A stretch of DNA of 37,080 bases from an uncultured Bacteroidales bacterium (GTDB taxonomy: Bacteria; Bacteroidota; Bacteroidia; Bacteroidales; Bacteroidaceae). The stretch covers positions 1 to 37,080 of the forward strand of contig CADCGD010000025.1 in assembly GCA_902800925.1 (NCBI GenBank), given 5' to 3'. Of this stretch, positions 1 to 7,851 are shown piece after piece. Made by a program: the position numbers and the translations under genes. A model generated the notes under the pieces. It was given only the letters and a program-made list of their open reading frames with translations, searched no databases and was not told the origin of the DNA. Each line of letters starts with the position of its first letter. Position 1 is the stretch's first letter.

Positions 1-96
1 ATTCATGCAACAGTGGAATGTCAGGAACAGAATCAGCGCAATACCCGTTACGGACATTACAACCTTTCTACCGATTGATGAATTAAATAACCACAT
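1..96 (-). CDS. frdC: Fumarate reductase/succinate dehydrogenase cytochrome b subunit, 5' end only
   Basis: The first 32 codons of a minus-strand gene run off the left edge of the window. The peptide starts MWLFNSSIGRKVVMSVTG and continues into a hydrophobic stretch (IALILFLTFH), which is the typical N terminus of the diheme cytochrome b membrane anchor of the Bacteroides-type FrdCAB/SdhCAB complex. In this family the subunit carries electrons between menaquinone and the flavoprotein/iron-sulfur subunits in the inner membrane, and the flavoprotein and iron-sulfur genes would be expected beyond the window. The ATG at 96 was chosen because the family starts at this M-W-L residue set; an internal ATG lies at codon 14. 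A well-formed promoter lies upstream at 164-195. The reading is short, so identity rests on N-terminal similarity recalled from the family. Confidence 0.8.
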   Translation of the reverse strand, partial: MWLFNSSIGRKVVMSVTGIALILFLTFHCCMN

Positions 97-163
97 AAAT
101 TATTGAAATTAAAAATTAATAATAAATACTCGATAATAGGTACGTGCGGGCACGTTGGGGCTA

Positions 164-195
164 CAAAATTACGCAAAATTTATGAATTCTGCAAA
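164..195 (-). promoter_or_regulatory. Promoter of frdC (operon)
   Basis: On the minus strand TTTG (192-195) is followed after exactly 20 bp by TAATTTTG (164-171), matching the Bacteroides-type promoter TTTG-N19/20-TAnnTTTG. Transcription would start near 158, giving a leader of about 60 nt. A short palindrome, ACGTGC-GG-GCACGT (142-155), lies in this leader and could be a regulator site. Confidence 0.75.
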
Positions 196-269
196 CGTTT
201 TCATTAGAAAATATGCAATTTATACAAAATTTTATTAGTAACTCTGGCTTTACGAAGTTACTGTCACTC

Positions 270-298
270 GGAAAAGCTCAAATAAATTTGGCTTTTCC
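270..298. other. Hairpin overlapping the yraN promoter
   Basis: GGAAAAGC (270-277) pairs with GCTTTTCC (291-298), with CAAAT/ATTTG as a possible inner extension. The -33 element TTTG (287-290) lies inside the structure. There is no following T tract, so this is more like an operator or structured promoter than a terminator. A 13-bp direct repeat TTTATTAGTAACT also occurs at 231-243 and 303-315, on either side. Confidence 0.5.
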
Positions 299-318
299 CT
301 CGTTTATTAGTAACTTTG
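287..318 (+). promoter_or_regulatory. Promoter of yraN-mnmG
   Basis: TTTG (287-290), a 20-bp spacer and TAACTTTG (311-318) fit the Bacteroides promoter consensus exactly. Transcription should start near 325, about 20 nt before the yraN ATG at 346. It probably drives yraN and mnmG, which are separated by one base. Confidence 0.75.
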
Positions 319-345
319 CAACCAAAACAAAGGATAATCACTTTT

Positions 346-699
346 ATGGCATCACATAACGAGTTAGGAAAGTGGGGCGAAGACGTTGCTGCTACGTATC
401 TGGAACGCCAAGGATACACCATCATAGAACGTGACTGGAAGTCAGGACATCGTGACCTGGACATCATTGCGCTAGATAGAGATACAGTAGTCTTTGTAGA
501 GGTGAAGACACGTAGCAACCGTATGTTTACAGACCCAGAAATGGCAGTAGACTACCAGAAGATACGTCACCTGCAACAAGCCGCCAACCACTATATCAAA
601 TACAGGCATATAGATAGGGATATCCGCTTTGACATCATTACTGTAGTGGGAACGATGAACGAAACTCCTGCTATAGACCATATAAAAGACGCATTCTGA
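346..699 (+). CDS. yraN: YraN/UPF0102 family endonuclease-like protein
   Basis: The 117-residue protein MASHNELGKWGEDVAATYL... has the layout of the UPF0102 family: an N-terminal helix with conserved G.xGE..A, then GHRDLDIIALDRDTVVFVEVKTR, which carries the D...E-x-K residues of a Holliday-junction-resolvase-like nuclease fold. The cellular role of the family is not settled. I chose the ATG at 346 because it follows the promoter at 287-318; an in-frame TTG at 316 would lie within the -7 box. The stop is one base before mnmG, so the two are probably co-transcribed. The length is normal for the family. Confidence 0.88.
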   Translation: MASHNELGKWGEDVAATYLERQGYTIIERDWKSGHRDLDIIALDRDTVVFVEVKTRSNRMFTDPEMAVDYQKIRHLQQAANHYIKYRHIDRDIRFDIITVVGTMNETPAIDHIKDAF

Positions 700-700
700 C

Positions 701-2620
701 ATGATATTGAAATACGACGTAATAGTTATCGGAGGTGGTCATGCTGGCTGTGAGGCAGCAACAGCATCTGCTAACATGGGTGCCAAGACCTTGCTGGTAA
801 CAATGGATATGAACAAGATTGCACAGATGTCGTGCAATCCTGCTATTGGTGGTATTGCAAAAGGACAGATTGTTCGCGAGATTGATGCACTTGGTGGTCA
901 GATGGGATTAGTAACAGATGCTACCGCAATCCAGTTCCGCATGCTCAACCGTTCGAAAGGTCCTGCCGTCTGGAGTCCACGTGCCCAATGTGACAGAGGA
1001 AAGTTTATCTGGAAGTGGCGCTCTGTTTTGGATGACACTCCTAACCTCGACATCTGGCAAGACCAAGCTGATGAACTGCTGGTGGAAACTGTGTCTGACG
1101 GTTCTCCCGTCAGGAAACAAGTGGTCGGCATCAAAACCATCTGGGGCGCTGAAATACGCGCTAAGGCTGTCATCATTACTGCAGGCACCTTCCTCAATGG
1201 CTTGATGCACATCGGACGAAAGATGGTTCCTGGCGGACGTATTGCTGAACCTGCTGTGCCTCACTTCACAGAAAGCATTACACGTCACGGCATTCGTTCT
1301 GCTCGTATGAAGACAGGTACGCCCGTCCGAATCGACAAGCGCAGCATTCATTTTGAAGATATGGAGCGCCAGGATGGTGAGAATGGCTATTATCAGTTTT
1401 CGTATATGGGTCAGCAGCGACCCCTTCAGCAACTACCCTGTTGGGTATGCTACACCAACGAACAGGTTCATGAGACCCTGCGTAGCGGACTGGCAGACTC
1501 CCCACTTTATAATGGACAGATTCAATCGATTGGTCCACGCTATTGTCCTTCGATTGAAACCAAACTTGTTACCTTCCCTGACAGACCACAGCATCTGCTG
1601 TTCTTAGAGCCAGAAGGTGAAAGCACCAACGAGATGTACCTGAATGGGTTCTCGTCGAGTCTACCTATGGATGTTCAGATTGCTGCACTCAAACACATTC
1701 CTGCCTTACGAGACTTGAAGGTATATCGTCCAGGCTACGCCATCGAATACGACTTCTTTGATCCTACACAGTTGAAACACTCCTTGGAATCGAAGGTCAT
1801 TGATGGCCTGTTCTTTGCAGGCCAGGTAAATGGCACCACAGGCTATGAAGAAGCGGGCGGACAAGGAACACTGGCTGGCATCAATGCAGCACTTATGGCT
1901 GGTTCCGTAGGTTGCGACTCAGTCGCAACAAAACATACCTTTGAACTACAACGCGACGAGGCCTACATTGGTGTCTTAATTGATGACCTCGTGACAAAAG
2001 GTGTGGATGAGCCCTACCGTATGTTTACTTCCAGAGCAGAATACCGCATTCTGTTACGTCAGGATGATGCTGATGCTCGCTTGACAGAAAAAGCATACGA
2101 ACTAGGTATCGCCAAAAGAGAACGTTACGACTGGTGGCTACAGAAGAAACAAGCCATCGAAGAAATCGAGGAGTTCTGTCGCACCTTTGCGATAAAACCG
2201 AAGATAGTCAATGGAGCCTTGGAAACCATCGGTTCTACCCCACTCGTCTACGGCTGCAAGTTAGAAGATCTAGTGTCTCGTCCAGAACTGAACTTCGAAA
2301 AACTATATGCTTTTGTTCCTGAACTCAAGGAAAAAATAGCGCAACTGCCCAATCGTCAGGAAGAGATAGCAGAAGCTGCAGAGATACATATCAAGTATAA
2401 AGGGTATATCGAACGCGAACGAATGGTAGCAGAAAAGATGCACCGTTTGGAGAATATTAAAATAAAAGGCAAGTTCGATTATCCCAATCTTACTGCAGTA
2501 TCAACGGAAGCACGACAGAAATTAGAGCGTATACAACCAGAAACATTGGCACAAGCCAGCAGAATACCTGGAGTATCACCCAGCGACATTAATGCTATGT
2601 TAGTGTTGATGGGTAGATAG
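701..2620 (+). CDS. mnmG: tRNA uridine-5-carboxymethylaminomethyl modification enzyme MnmG (GidA)
   Basis: This 639-residue protein is full length for MnmG. It opens with the dinucleotide-binding motif VIGGGHAGCEAA (about residues 9-20), then the conserved MSCNPAIGGIAKGQIVREID. The later blocks GLFFAGQVNGTTGYEEAGGQG and MFTSRAEYR are also typical of MnmG. With MnmE it uses FAD, methylene-THF and glycine or ammonia to modify U34 of several tRNAs in the cytoplasm. It follows yraN by one base. Its stop codon touches a parS-like palindrome at 2620-2635. The gene is classically found close to the chromosome origin, which agrees with the oriC call at 12825-13198. Confidence 0.97.
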   Translation: MILKYDVIVIGGGHAGCEAATASANMGAKTLLVTMDMNKIAQMSCNPAIGGIAKGQIVREIDALGGQMGLVTDATAIQFRMLNRSKGPAVWSPRAQCDRGKFIWKWRSVLDDTPNLDIWQDQADELLVETVSDGSPVRKQVVGIKTIWGAEIRAKAVIITAGTFLNGLMHIGRKMVPGGRIAEPAVPHFTESITRHGIRSARMKTGTPVRIDKRSIHFEDMERQDGENGYYQFSYMGQQRPLQQLPCWVCYTNEQVHETLRSGLADSPLYNGQIQSIGPRYCPSIETKLVTFPDRPQHLLFLEPEGESTNEMYLNGFSSSLPMDVQIAALKHIPALRDLKVYRPGYAIEYDFFDPTQLKHSLESKVIDGLFFAGQVNGTTGYEEAGGQGTLAGINAALMAGSVGCDSVATKHTFELQRDEAYIGVLIDDLVTKGVDEPYRMFTSRAEYRILLRQDDADARLTEKAYELGIAKRERYDWWLQKKQAIEEIEEFCRTFAIKPKIVNGALETIGSTPLVYGCKLEDLVSRPELNFEKLYAFVPELKEKIAQLPNRQEEIAEAAEIHIKYKGYIERERMVAEKMHRLENIKIKGKFDYPNLTAVSTEARQKLERIQPETLAQASRIPGVSPSDINAMLVLMGR

Positions 2621-2635
2621 GTTTCACGTGAAACA
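2620..2635. promoter_or_regulatory. parS-like ParB binding site 1
   Basis: GGTTTCACGTGAAACA matches 15 of 16 bases of the widely conserved parS consensus TGTTTCACGTGAAACA; only the first base differs. It overlaps the last base of the mnmG stop codon. It lies about 10 kb from the predicted oriC, the usual neighbourhood for parS. ParB itself is not in the window. Confidence 0.8.
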
Positions 2636-2679
2636 AATTAGAGAATCGTACTAACAAAATAACGTTAAAACCAAAGATT

Positions 2680-3207
2680 ATGAACAACAAAACATTGATG
2701 GCGAATCTTCGCTGTATTCCAGACTTTCCACAGAAGGGAATTAACTTCCGCGATGTTACTACTTTATTTAAGAATCCTGCTTGTCTGCAAATTATGGTTG
2801 ACGAGCTTTATGAGATATACAAAAATAAAGGTATCACCAAGATAGTGGGTATTGAAAGCCGTGGTTTTGTAATGGCATCAGCATTGGCTGTGAAATTAGG
2901 CGCAGGGGTTGTTCTTGCACGTAAACCGGGAAAACTTCCCGCTGCAACCGTTCAAGAAAGCTATGCAAAAGAATACGGAACCGACACTATCGAAATTCAC
3001 GAAGACGCAATCAACGATAAAGACGTTGTTTTACTTCATGACGATTTATTAGCAACAGGTGGAACTATGCGAGCAGCATGCAACCTCGTGAAGAAATTCA
3101 ACCCAAAAGGCATTATGGTTAACTTCATCATTGAAATCACTGATGAAGGATTACATGGAAGAGATGTCTTCGACGACGTAGAAGTTACAACCTTACTAAC
3201 TGTTTAA
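2680..3207 (+). CDS. apt: Adenine phosphoribosyltransferase
   Basis: The 175-residue product converts adenine and PRPP to AMP in purine salvage. The PRPP-binding motif is plain in VVLLHDDLLATGGTMRA (about residues 115-131), and GIESRGFVMASALA and LARKPGKLP are the other Apt signature blocks. Length is normal. The start ATG at 2680 gives MNNKTLMANLRCIPDFPQKGINFRD, where the IPDFP.KGI.FRD block is the conserved N terminus. The gene lies between the two parS-like sites (2620-2635, 3208-3223), which leaves only 44 bp upstream after site 1; no clear promoter of its own was seen. It probably reads through into uvrC. Confidence 0.96.
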   Translation: MNNKTLMANLRCIPDFPQKGINFRDVTTLFKNPACLQIMVDELYEIYKNKGITKIVGIESRGFVMASALAVKLGAGVVLARKPGKLPAATVQESYAKEYGTDTIEIHEDAINDKDVVLLHDDLLATGGTMRAACNLVKKFNPKGIMVNFIIEITDEGLHGRDVFDDVEVTTLLTV

Positions 3208-3223
3208 TGTTTCACGTGAAACA
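3208..3223. promoter_or_regulatory. parS-like ParB binding site 2 (perfect)
   Basis: TGTTTCACGTGAAACA is a perfect 16/16 match to the general parS consensus and a perfect palindrome. It begins directly after the apt stop and ends six bases before the uvrC start. With site 1 it forms a pair spaced 588 bp apart. Centromere-like sites of this kind cluster near the replication origin in most bacteria. Confidence 0.88.
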
Positions 3224-3229
3224 AAGCTC

Positions 3230-5053
3230 ATGACAAAGGAAGAGAATGAGGCACGACTAGACAAGCTGAAACGCATAGTCTCAGCCTTACCCGAAAAGCC
3301 TGGTAGCTATCAGTATTATGATGCTGATGGTACTATAATTTATGTAGGTAAGGCTAAGAACCTAAAGAGTCGTGTCTCATCCTATTTCCACGCTGAAGTA
3401 GACCGTTTTAAGACGAAGGTTTTGGTGTCCAAGATATGGGATATCAGCTATACAGTCGTTAATACAGAAGAAGACGCATTACTACTGGAAAATGCACTTA
3501 TCAAGAAGTATAATCCACGATATAACGTCCTCTTAAAAGACGGAAAAACCTACCCTAGCATCTGTATTACCAAAGAGTTTTTACCTCGTATTTTCAGCAC
3601 ACGAAATATTAACAAGAAATGGGGAACCTATTATGGTCCGTATTCCCATGTAGGAGCCATGAATGCTGTCCTGGAACTCATCAAGAAACTCTATCATCCC
3701 AGGACCTGTAGACAACCCCTTACAGAAGAGGGTATTAAACAAGGAAAATACCAGGTTTGTCTGGAATATCATATCAAAAACTGTGCTGGTCCATGCATTT
3801 TAAAGCAGTCTTTGGAGGATTACCAAAAAGGCATTCATGGGGCACGAGAGATACTGAAAGGAAATACTCGCCAGCTTCTGAAAGACATGCGCGAAGAGAT
3901 GATGAAACTCGCAGAAGAATTGCGTTTTGAGGAAGCTGAAGAGGTTAAAAGAAGGTTTCTTTTGTTAGAGCAATTTGTGGCTAAGAGCGAGGTCGTAAGC
4001 CATACTATTGATAATGTTGACGTATTCAGTATTACCAATGACGAGAAGGTTGCTTTCATCAACTATATCCACGTTTCCAATGGTCAGATTAACCAAAGTT
4101 TCACCTTCGAATACAAGAAGAAACTCGAAGAAAGCGATGCTGAATTACTACAGTTAGCCATCGTCGAGATGCGTGAACGATTTAAGAGTCATGCTAAGGA
4201 AATCATCCTTCCAGAAGAGGTAGACATAGACCTGGAAGGAGTGACAATTACTATACCCCAGCGAGGCGACAAAAAGACTCTGTTAGATCTCTCACTGATG
4301 AACGGAAAGCAGTATAAATTCGATCGTCTGAAGCAGGCAGAAAAACTGAATCCAGAACAGAAACAAGTACGTCTGATGAAGGAATTACAAGACCTTTTAC
4401 ACCTACCAAAGATGCCCTATCAGATAGAGTGTTTCGACAACTCAAACATCTCTGGATCAGACGCTGTAGCAGCCTGCGTCGTATTCAAAAAGATGAAGCC
4501 ATCCAAGGCAGATTATCGAAAATATAACATCAAAACTGTCGTTGGACCAGACGATTATGCCTCCATGAAAGAGGTAGTTGGAAGGCGTTATCGACGACTT
4601 ATAGAAGAGGGTGAACCCCTACCCGACCTCATCGTTGCCGATGGTGGCAAAGGACAGATGGAGGTCATCAGACAGGTCATTCAAGACGAGCTAAATCTTG
4701 ATATTCCCATAGCAGGATTAGCCAAGAATGACAAGCACAGAACCAATGAACTGCTCTATGGTTTCCCACCACGAGTGATAGGTATGAAAGACACCTCAGA
4801 GTTGTTTCGTGTGCTAACTCAACTGCAAGATGAAGTGCATCGCTTTGCCATCACTTTCCATCGAGAACAGCGTTCTAAGCATGCTTTACACTCAGAGTTG
4901 GATAATATCAAGGGAATAGGTCCGAAGACGCGTGACGAGCTTCTAAAAGCCCTTAAATCAGTTAAGAAAATACGTGAATCCCAACTCGCTGAGCTCACAA
5001 CAATTATTGGTCAAGCAAAGGCAAAGATAGTTTATGACTATTTTCATGCCTGA
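3230..5053 (+). CDS. uvrC: Excinuclease ABC subunit C
   Basis: A 607-residue UvrC, full length. The N-terminal GIY-YIG nuclease is seen in GSYQYYDADGTIIYVGKAKNLKSR (about residues 25-48), with ALLLENALIKKYNPRYNVLLKDGKTYP following. A UVR (UvrB-binding) segment is near residue 225 (MMKLAEELRFEEAEEVKRR). The C-terminal RNase H-like nuclease carries ECFDNSNISG and LPDLIVADGGKGQ, followed by a helix-hairpin-helix end (LDNIKGIGPKTRDELL). It makes both incisions in nucleotide excision repair. The start at 3230 is six bases after parS site 2, so ParB binding could affect its expression. Confidence 0.97.
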   Translation: MTKEENEARLDKLKRIVSALPEKPGSYQYYDADGTIIYVGKAKNLKSRVSSYFHAEVDRFKTKVLVSKIWDISYTVVNTEEDALLLENALIKKYNPRYNVLLKDGKTYPSICITKEFLPRIFSTRNINKKWGTYYGPYSHVGAMNAVLELIKKLYHPRTCRQPLTEEGIKQGKYQVCLEYHIKNCAGPCILKQSLEDYQKGIHGAREILKGNTRQLLKDMREEMMKLAEELRFEEAEEVKRRFLLLEQFVAKSEVVSHTIDNVDVFSITNDEKVAFINYIHVSNGQINQSFTFEYKKKLEESDAELLQLAIVEMRERFKSHAKEIILPEEVDIDLEGVTITIPQRGDKKTLLDLSLMNGKQYKFDRLKQAEKLNPEQKQVRLMKELQDLLHLPKMPYQIECFDNSNISGSDAVAACVVFKKMKPSKADYRKYNIKTVVGPDDYASMKEVVGRRYRRLIEEGEPLPDLIVADGGKGQMEVIRQVIQDELNLDIPIAGLAKNDKHRTNELLYGFPPRVIGMKDTSELFRVLTQLQDEVHRFAITFHREQRSKHALHSELDNIKGIGPKTRDELLKALKSVKKIRESQLAELTTIIGQAKAKIVYDYFHA

Positions 5054-5058
5054 TTTTC

Positions 5059-5089
5059 TTGGTTGTATCAGAATTATTTCCTATCTTTG
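5059..5089 (+). promoter_or_regulatory. Promoter of dtd, close to the start codon
   Basis: TTGG (5059-5062), a 19-bp spacer, then TATCTTTG (5082-5089). Only four bases separate the -7 box from the ATG at 5094, so a transcript from here would be leaderless or nearly so. Confidence 0.6.
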
Positions 5090-5093
5090 CAAA

Positions 5094-5546
5094 ATGAGAG
5101 CAGTAATACAGAGAGTCAGCAAGGCCAGTGTGACTATCAATGGCATCAAAAAGTCGGAGATAGGACTAGGTTTTCTGATACTTTTGGGAGTATGCAATGA
5201 GGACACCAAAGAGGACGTTGAATGGCTTGTCAGAAAGGTTGCTAACCTACGCGTTTTCGACGATGAACAAGGCGTCATGAATCGCAGTATGCTGGATGTC
5301 AATGGAGAGGCACTGGTAGTTAGTCAGTTCACCCTCTTTGCCAGTTACAAGAAAGGTAATCGTCCCTCTTGGTTAGGCGCTGGCAGTCATGAGCACGCTA
5401 TCCCACTCTACGAGGCTTTCTGCCAGCAGCTCAGCGAGGCCATTGGCAAGCCTGTGGGCACTGGCGAGTTTGGCGCAGATATGAAAGTAGAACTGCTGAA
5501 CGATGGTCCTGTCACCATCTGTATGGATACAAAAAACAAAGAGTAA
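5094..5546 (+). CDS. dtd: D-aminoacyl-tRNA deacylase
   Basis: A 150-residue protein that hydrolyses D-amino acids (and glycine mischarged on tRNA-Ala) from tRNA. It starts MRAVIQRVSKASVTING, the family N terminus, and has both catalytic signatures: SQFTLFASYKKGNRPSW (SQFTL motif, about residues 77-93) and NDGPVTICMD near the end (the Gly-Pro motif that gates chirality). The start at 5094 was chosen over an upstream in-frame ATG at 5034 inside uvrC because the family begins at MRAV.QRV. One base separates its stop from the mazG ATG, so dtd and mazG are one unit. Confidence 0.96.
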   Translation: MRAVIQRVSKASVTINGIKKSEIGLGFLILLGVCNEDTKEDVEWLVRKVANLRVFDDEQGVMNRSMLDVNGEALVVSQFTLFASYKKGNRPSWLGAGSHEHAIPLYEAFCQQLSEAIGKPVGTGEFGADMKVELLNDGPVTICMDTKNKE

Positions 5547-5547
5547 T

Positions 5548-5868
5548 ATGACGATAAGAGAAGCGCAAGATACTGTAGATCAGTGGATTAAAACATATGG
5601 AGTGCGCTATTTCTCTGAGCTCACCAATATGGCCGTGCTGACAGAAGAAGTTGGCGAATTGGCTCGTGTGATGGCTCGCAAATATGGCGATCAGAGCTTC
5701 AAGGCTGGCGAGAAAGACAACCTTGGCGACGAGATGGCTGATGTGCTTTGGGTACTGCTCTGCCTGGCTAACCAGACAGGTGTGGACCTGACAGAAGAAC
5801 TGAAAAAGAACATCGAAAAGAAAACCCTTAGAGATAAGGAAAGACATATAAAAAACGAAAAACTCTAA
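5548..5868 (+). CDS. MazG-like nucleotide pyrophosphohydrolase
   Basis: A 106-residue all-alpha NTP pyrophosphatase. The metal-binding EExxE...ExxD pattern is visible as EEVGELARV (about residues 29-37) and GDEMADVLWVL (about residues 57-67). Such proteins hydrolyse nucleoside triphosphates, often non-canonical ones, to monophosphates. It is a single-domain form, much shorter than E. coli MazG. The ATG at 5548 was chosen because it follows the dtd stop; an in-frame upstream start at 5503 lies inside dtd. The exact substrate cannot be read from sequence. Confidence 0.9.
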   Translation: MTIREAQDTVDQWIKTYGVRYFSELTNMAVLTEEVGELARVMARKYGDQSFKAGEKDNLGDEMADVLWVLLCLANQTGVDLTEELKKNIEKKTLRDKERHIKNEKL

Positions 5869-5895
5869 TCTTATTTTAACTAAAAAACTAGTATT

Positions 5896-6789
5896 ATGGA
5901 AGAATTGAAAAGCAAGTACGAGCAGGCGTTAGCCAAGTACAACTGCAATGTTGACGAAGCCGCTGTAGCAGCAGCTGTGAAGAAAATCATTGACGAGCGC
6001 GTTCCCAAGAACGACACAGAGGAAGTTAAGAAATTCCTTTTAGGCTCTGTATGTATGACTACCCTGACCACTCAGGACTCTGCAGAGAGTGTACTGAAGC
6101 TGGTTGAGAAGGTCAACAAGTTCTCAGAAGAGTATCCTAACCTGCCCCACGTAGCTACTGTAGTTACCTATCCTCGTTTTGCTCAGCTGGTAGCTGATTC
6201 ATTGGAGGTAGAAGGCGTTATTCCTACTGTTGTCAGTGGTGCATTCCCCTCTTCTCAGGCCCTTATCGAAATCAAGGTTGCTGAGACCAAACTGGCTGTC
6301 CAGGATGGTGCAGAGAACGTAGATATCGTGATGCATGTTGGTGAGTTCCTGTCAGGCGACTACGAGACTGTTTGCGACGAGATTTGGGAGCAGAAAGCAG
6401 CTTGTGGTGATGTTCCTATGAAGGTTATCCTGGAGACTGGCGACCTGCTGAATCTGTCGAACGTCAAGAAGGCTTCTATCCTGTCGATGTATGCTGGTGC
6501 AGACTATATCAAAACCTCTACTGGTAAGGAAAAGGTTGGTGCTACTCCAGAGGCTGTCTATGTCATGTGTCAGGCTATCAAGGAATATTACGACCAGACA
6601 GGTATCATGGTTGGTTTGAAGCCTGCTGGCGGCATCAACAGCGTAAAAGATGCCCTCACCTACTACAGCATCGTAGAGGAGATTCTGGGCGAGAAATGGC
6701 TCACCAACTACTATTTCCGTCTGGGTACCAGTCGTCTGCCAAACCTCATCCTGAGCGATCTGGCTGGCAAGGAAGTGAAGTTCTTCTAA
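5896..6789 (+). CDS. deoC: Deoxyribose-phosphate aldolase
   Basis: A 297-residue class I aldolase that splits 2-deoxyribose-5-phosphate to acetaldehyde and glyceraldehyde-3-phosphate in deoxynucleoside catabolism. The Schiff-base lysine lies in DYIKTSTGK and the second essential lysine in VGLKPAGGI; ENVDIVMHVGEFLSGDYE contains the conserved Asp region. It is longer at the N terminus than the E. coli enzyme, as is usual in Bacteroidota. A 27-bp gap separates it from mazG. Its stop overlaps the stop of the convergent polyprenyl synthase gene by four bases (6786-6789), leaving no space for a separate terminator. Confidence 0.95.
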   Translation: MEELKSKYEQALAKYNCNVDEAAVAAAVKKIIDERVPKNDTEEVKKFLLGSVCMTTLTTQDSAESVLKLVEKVNKFSEEYPNLPHVATVVTYPRFAQLVADSLEVEGVIPTVVSGAFPSSQALIEIKVAETKLAVQDGAENVDIVMHVGEFLSGDYETVCDEIWEQKAACGDVPMKVILETGDLLNLSNVKKASILSMYAGADYIKTSTGKEKVGATPEAVYVMCQAIKEYYDQTGIMVGLKPAGGINSVKDALTYYSIVEEILGEKWLTNYYFRLGTSRLPNLILSDLAGKEVKFF

Positions 6790-7763
6790 TAGTTACGCTG
6801 AACAACGTAATCTACATAGGCTGTCAGGGCATCCCTGATAGCCTTATCTTTTACGTTGTTGTCAATATAGTCCTTACAAAGTTGGCTGAATTCAGCCATC
6901 TTCTGTTCAGCATACTCTATACCACCCTGTTGCTTGGTAAACTCCACCAGAACAGCGATTTCATCAGGGTTTATCGTACCAGCCTTTACCTTCTTTGCCA
7001 ATGTCTGCATAGAGTCAAAATCAGTATTATTCAATGCATAGATGACAGGCAGCGTCAGCTTACCTTCCGTCATATCGTTGCCAGTAGGTTTGCCTATCTC
7101 CTTGGAGTCGAAATAATCGAAAATATCGTCGCGAATCTGGAACATGATACCCAGGTTTTTGCCGAATTCACCAGCCTTCTTGACGTCCTCTGCTGTTGCT
7201 CCAGCAGACAACGCGCCAATGGCAGCACACGACTGGAACAAGGCTGCTGTCTTCTGTTGGATGACTTGATAGTAAACATCCTCAGAAATCTGCTGATTCT
7301 GAATGTTCGACAACTGCAGAATCTCACCAGCAGCTAGTGTACGACCCAGTTCAGACAACTCCTGAACAATGCCCTGATTGCCAGTAAACGACACATGCAA
7401 CAACGCTGTAGAAAGGATATAGTCACCCACCAATACAGCCACCTTATTATTATAGGTAGCATTCACAGAAGCTTGTCCTCTACGCTCCCCACTTTCATCA
7501 ACAACATCATCGTGAACCAACGAAGCCGTATGAAGCAGTTCAAGACCCACAGCAGAATGTTGCGTCACCTGCGAAATAGCACCATAGTTCTTCGCCATCA
7601 GCAACATCAGCATAGGACGCATACGCTTTCCGCCACGCTGACGAATGTGGCTTAAGGCAGAACCTAACATACCATCCTCATGACTCATCGCCTGTTCAAA
7701 GAGAGCGATGAAATCGGACAAATCACTTGCAATAGGTTGTTTAATGATGCTTAAATAATCCAT
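6786..7763 (-). CDS. Polyprenyl diphosphate synthase (IspB-like)
   Basis: A 325-residue trans-prenyltransferase that lengthens allylic diphosphates with isopentenyl diphosphate. The conserved GGKRMRPML, first Asp-rich motif LVHDDVVD and second Asp-rich motif QIRDDIFDYFD are all present. In Bacteroidota such an enzyme normally makes the menaquinone side chain (octaprenyl to undecaprenyl range), but chain length cannot be determined here. It is divergent from polA, with overlapping promoters in the 88-bp gap, and converges on deoC with a 4-bp overlap of stop codons. Confidence 0.93.
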   Translation of the reverse strand: MDYLSIIKQPIASDLSDFIALFEQAMSHEDGMLGSALSHIRQRGGKRMRPMLMLLMAKNYGAISQVTQHSAVGLELLHTASLVHDDVVDESGERRGQASVNATYNNKVAVLVGDYILSTALLHVSFTGNQGIVQELSELGRTLAAGEILQLSNIQNQQISEDVYYQVIQQKTAALFQSCAAIGALSAGATAEDVKKAGEFGKNLGIMFQIRDDIFDYFDSKEIGKPTGNDMTEGKLTLPVIYALNNTDFDSMQTLAKKVKAGTINPDEIAVLVEFTKQQGGIEYAEQKMAEFSQLCKDYIDNNVKDKAIRDALTAYVDYVVQRNY

Positions 7764-7782
7764 GTGACACTATATTTTGTTG

Positions 7783-7813
7783 CAAAAGTAATGAAAATAA
7801 TTGGATATTCAAC
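7783..7813 (-). promoter_or_regulatory. Promoter of the polyprenyl synthase gene
   Basis: Minus-strand GTTG (7810-7813), a 19-bp spacer and TACTTTTG (7783-7790). The predicted leader is about 13 nt. It overlaps the -33 region of the divergent polA promoter, so the two may compete for polymerase. Confidence 0.6.
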
Positions 7814-7831
7814 ATTTTCTTTGTAATTTTA
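7801..7831 (+). promoter_or_regulatory. Possible promoter of polA
   Basis: TTGG (7801-7804), a 19-bp spacer and TAATTTTA (7824-7831), one base short of the TAnnTTTG consensus. It would put the transcription start near 7838, about 14 nt before the polA ATG. Confidence 0.4.
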
Positions 7832-7851
7832 CACGAAATTTCCAAAACGTT

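Noticed and set aside
270-298. Terminator before yraN
   Set aside because: The stem is A/T-rich and has no following T run, and there is no plus-strand gene upstream to end.
6567-7337. 256-residue plus-strand frame overlapping deoC and the polyprenyl synthase gene
   Set aside because: It is out of frame with deoC at its start and antisense to a clear prenyltransferase; its composition shows no domain.
7801-7851. N-terminal extension of polA from an upstream in-frame ATG
   Set aside because: The extension overlaps the likely promoter and the family starts at the LFLLDAYALIYR block.
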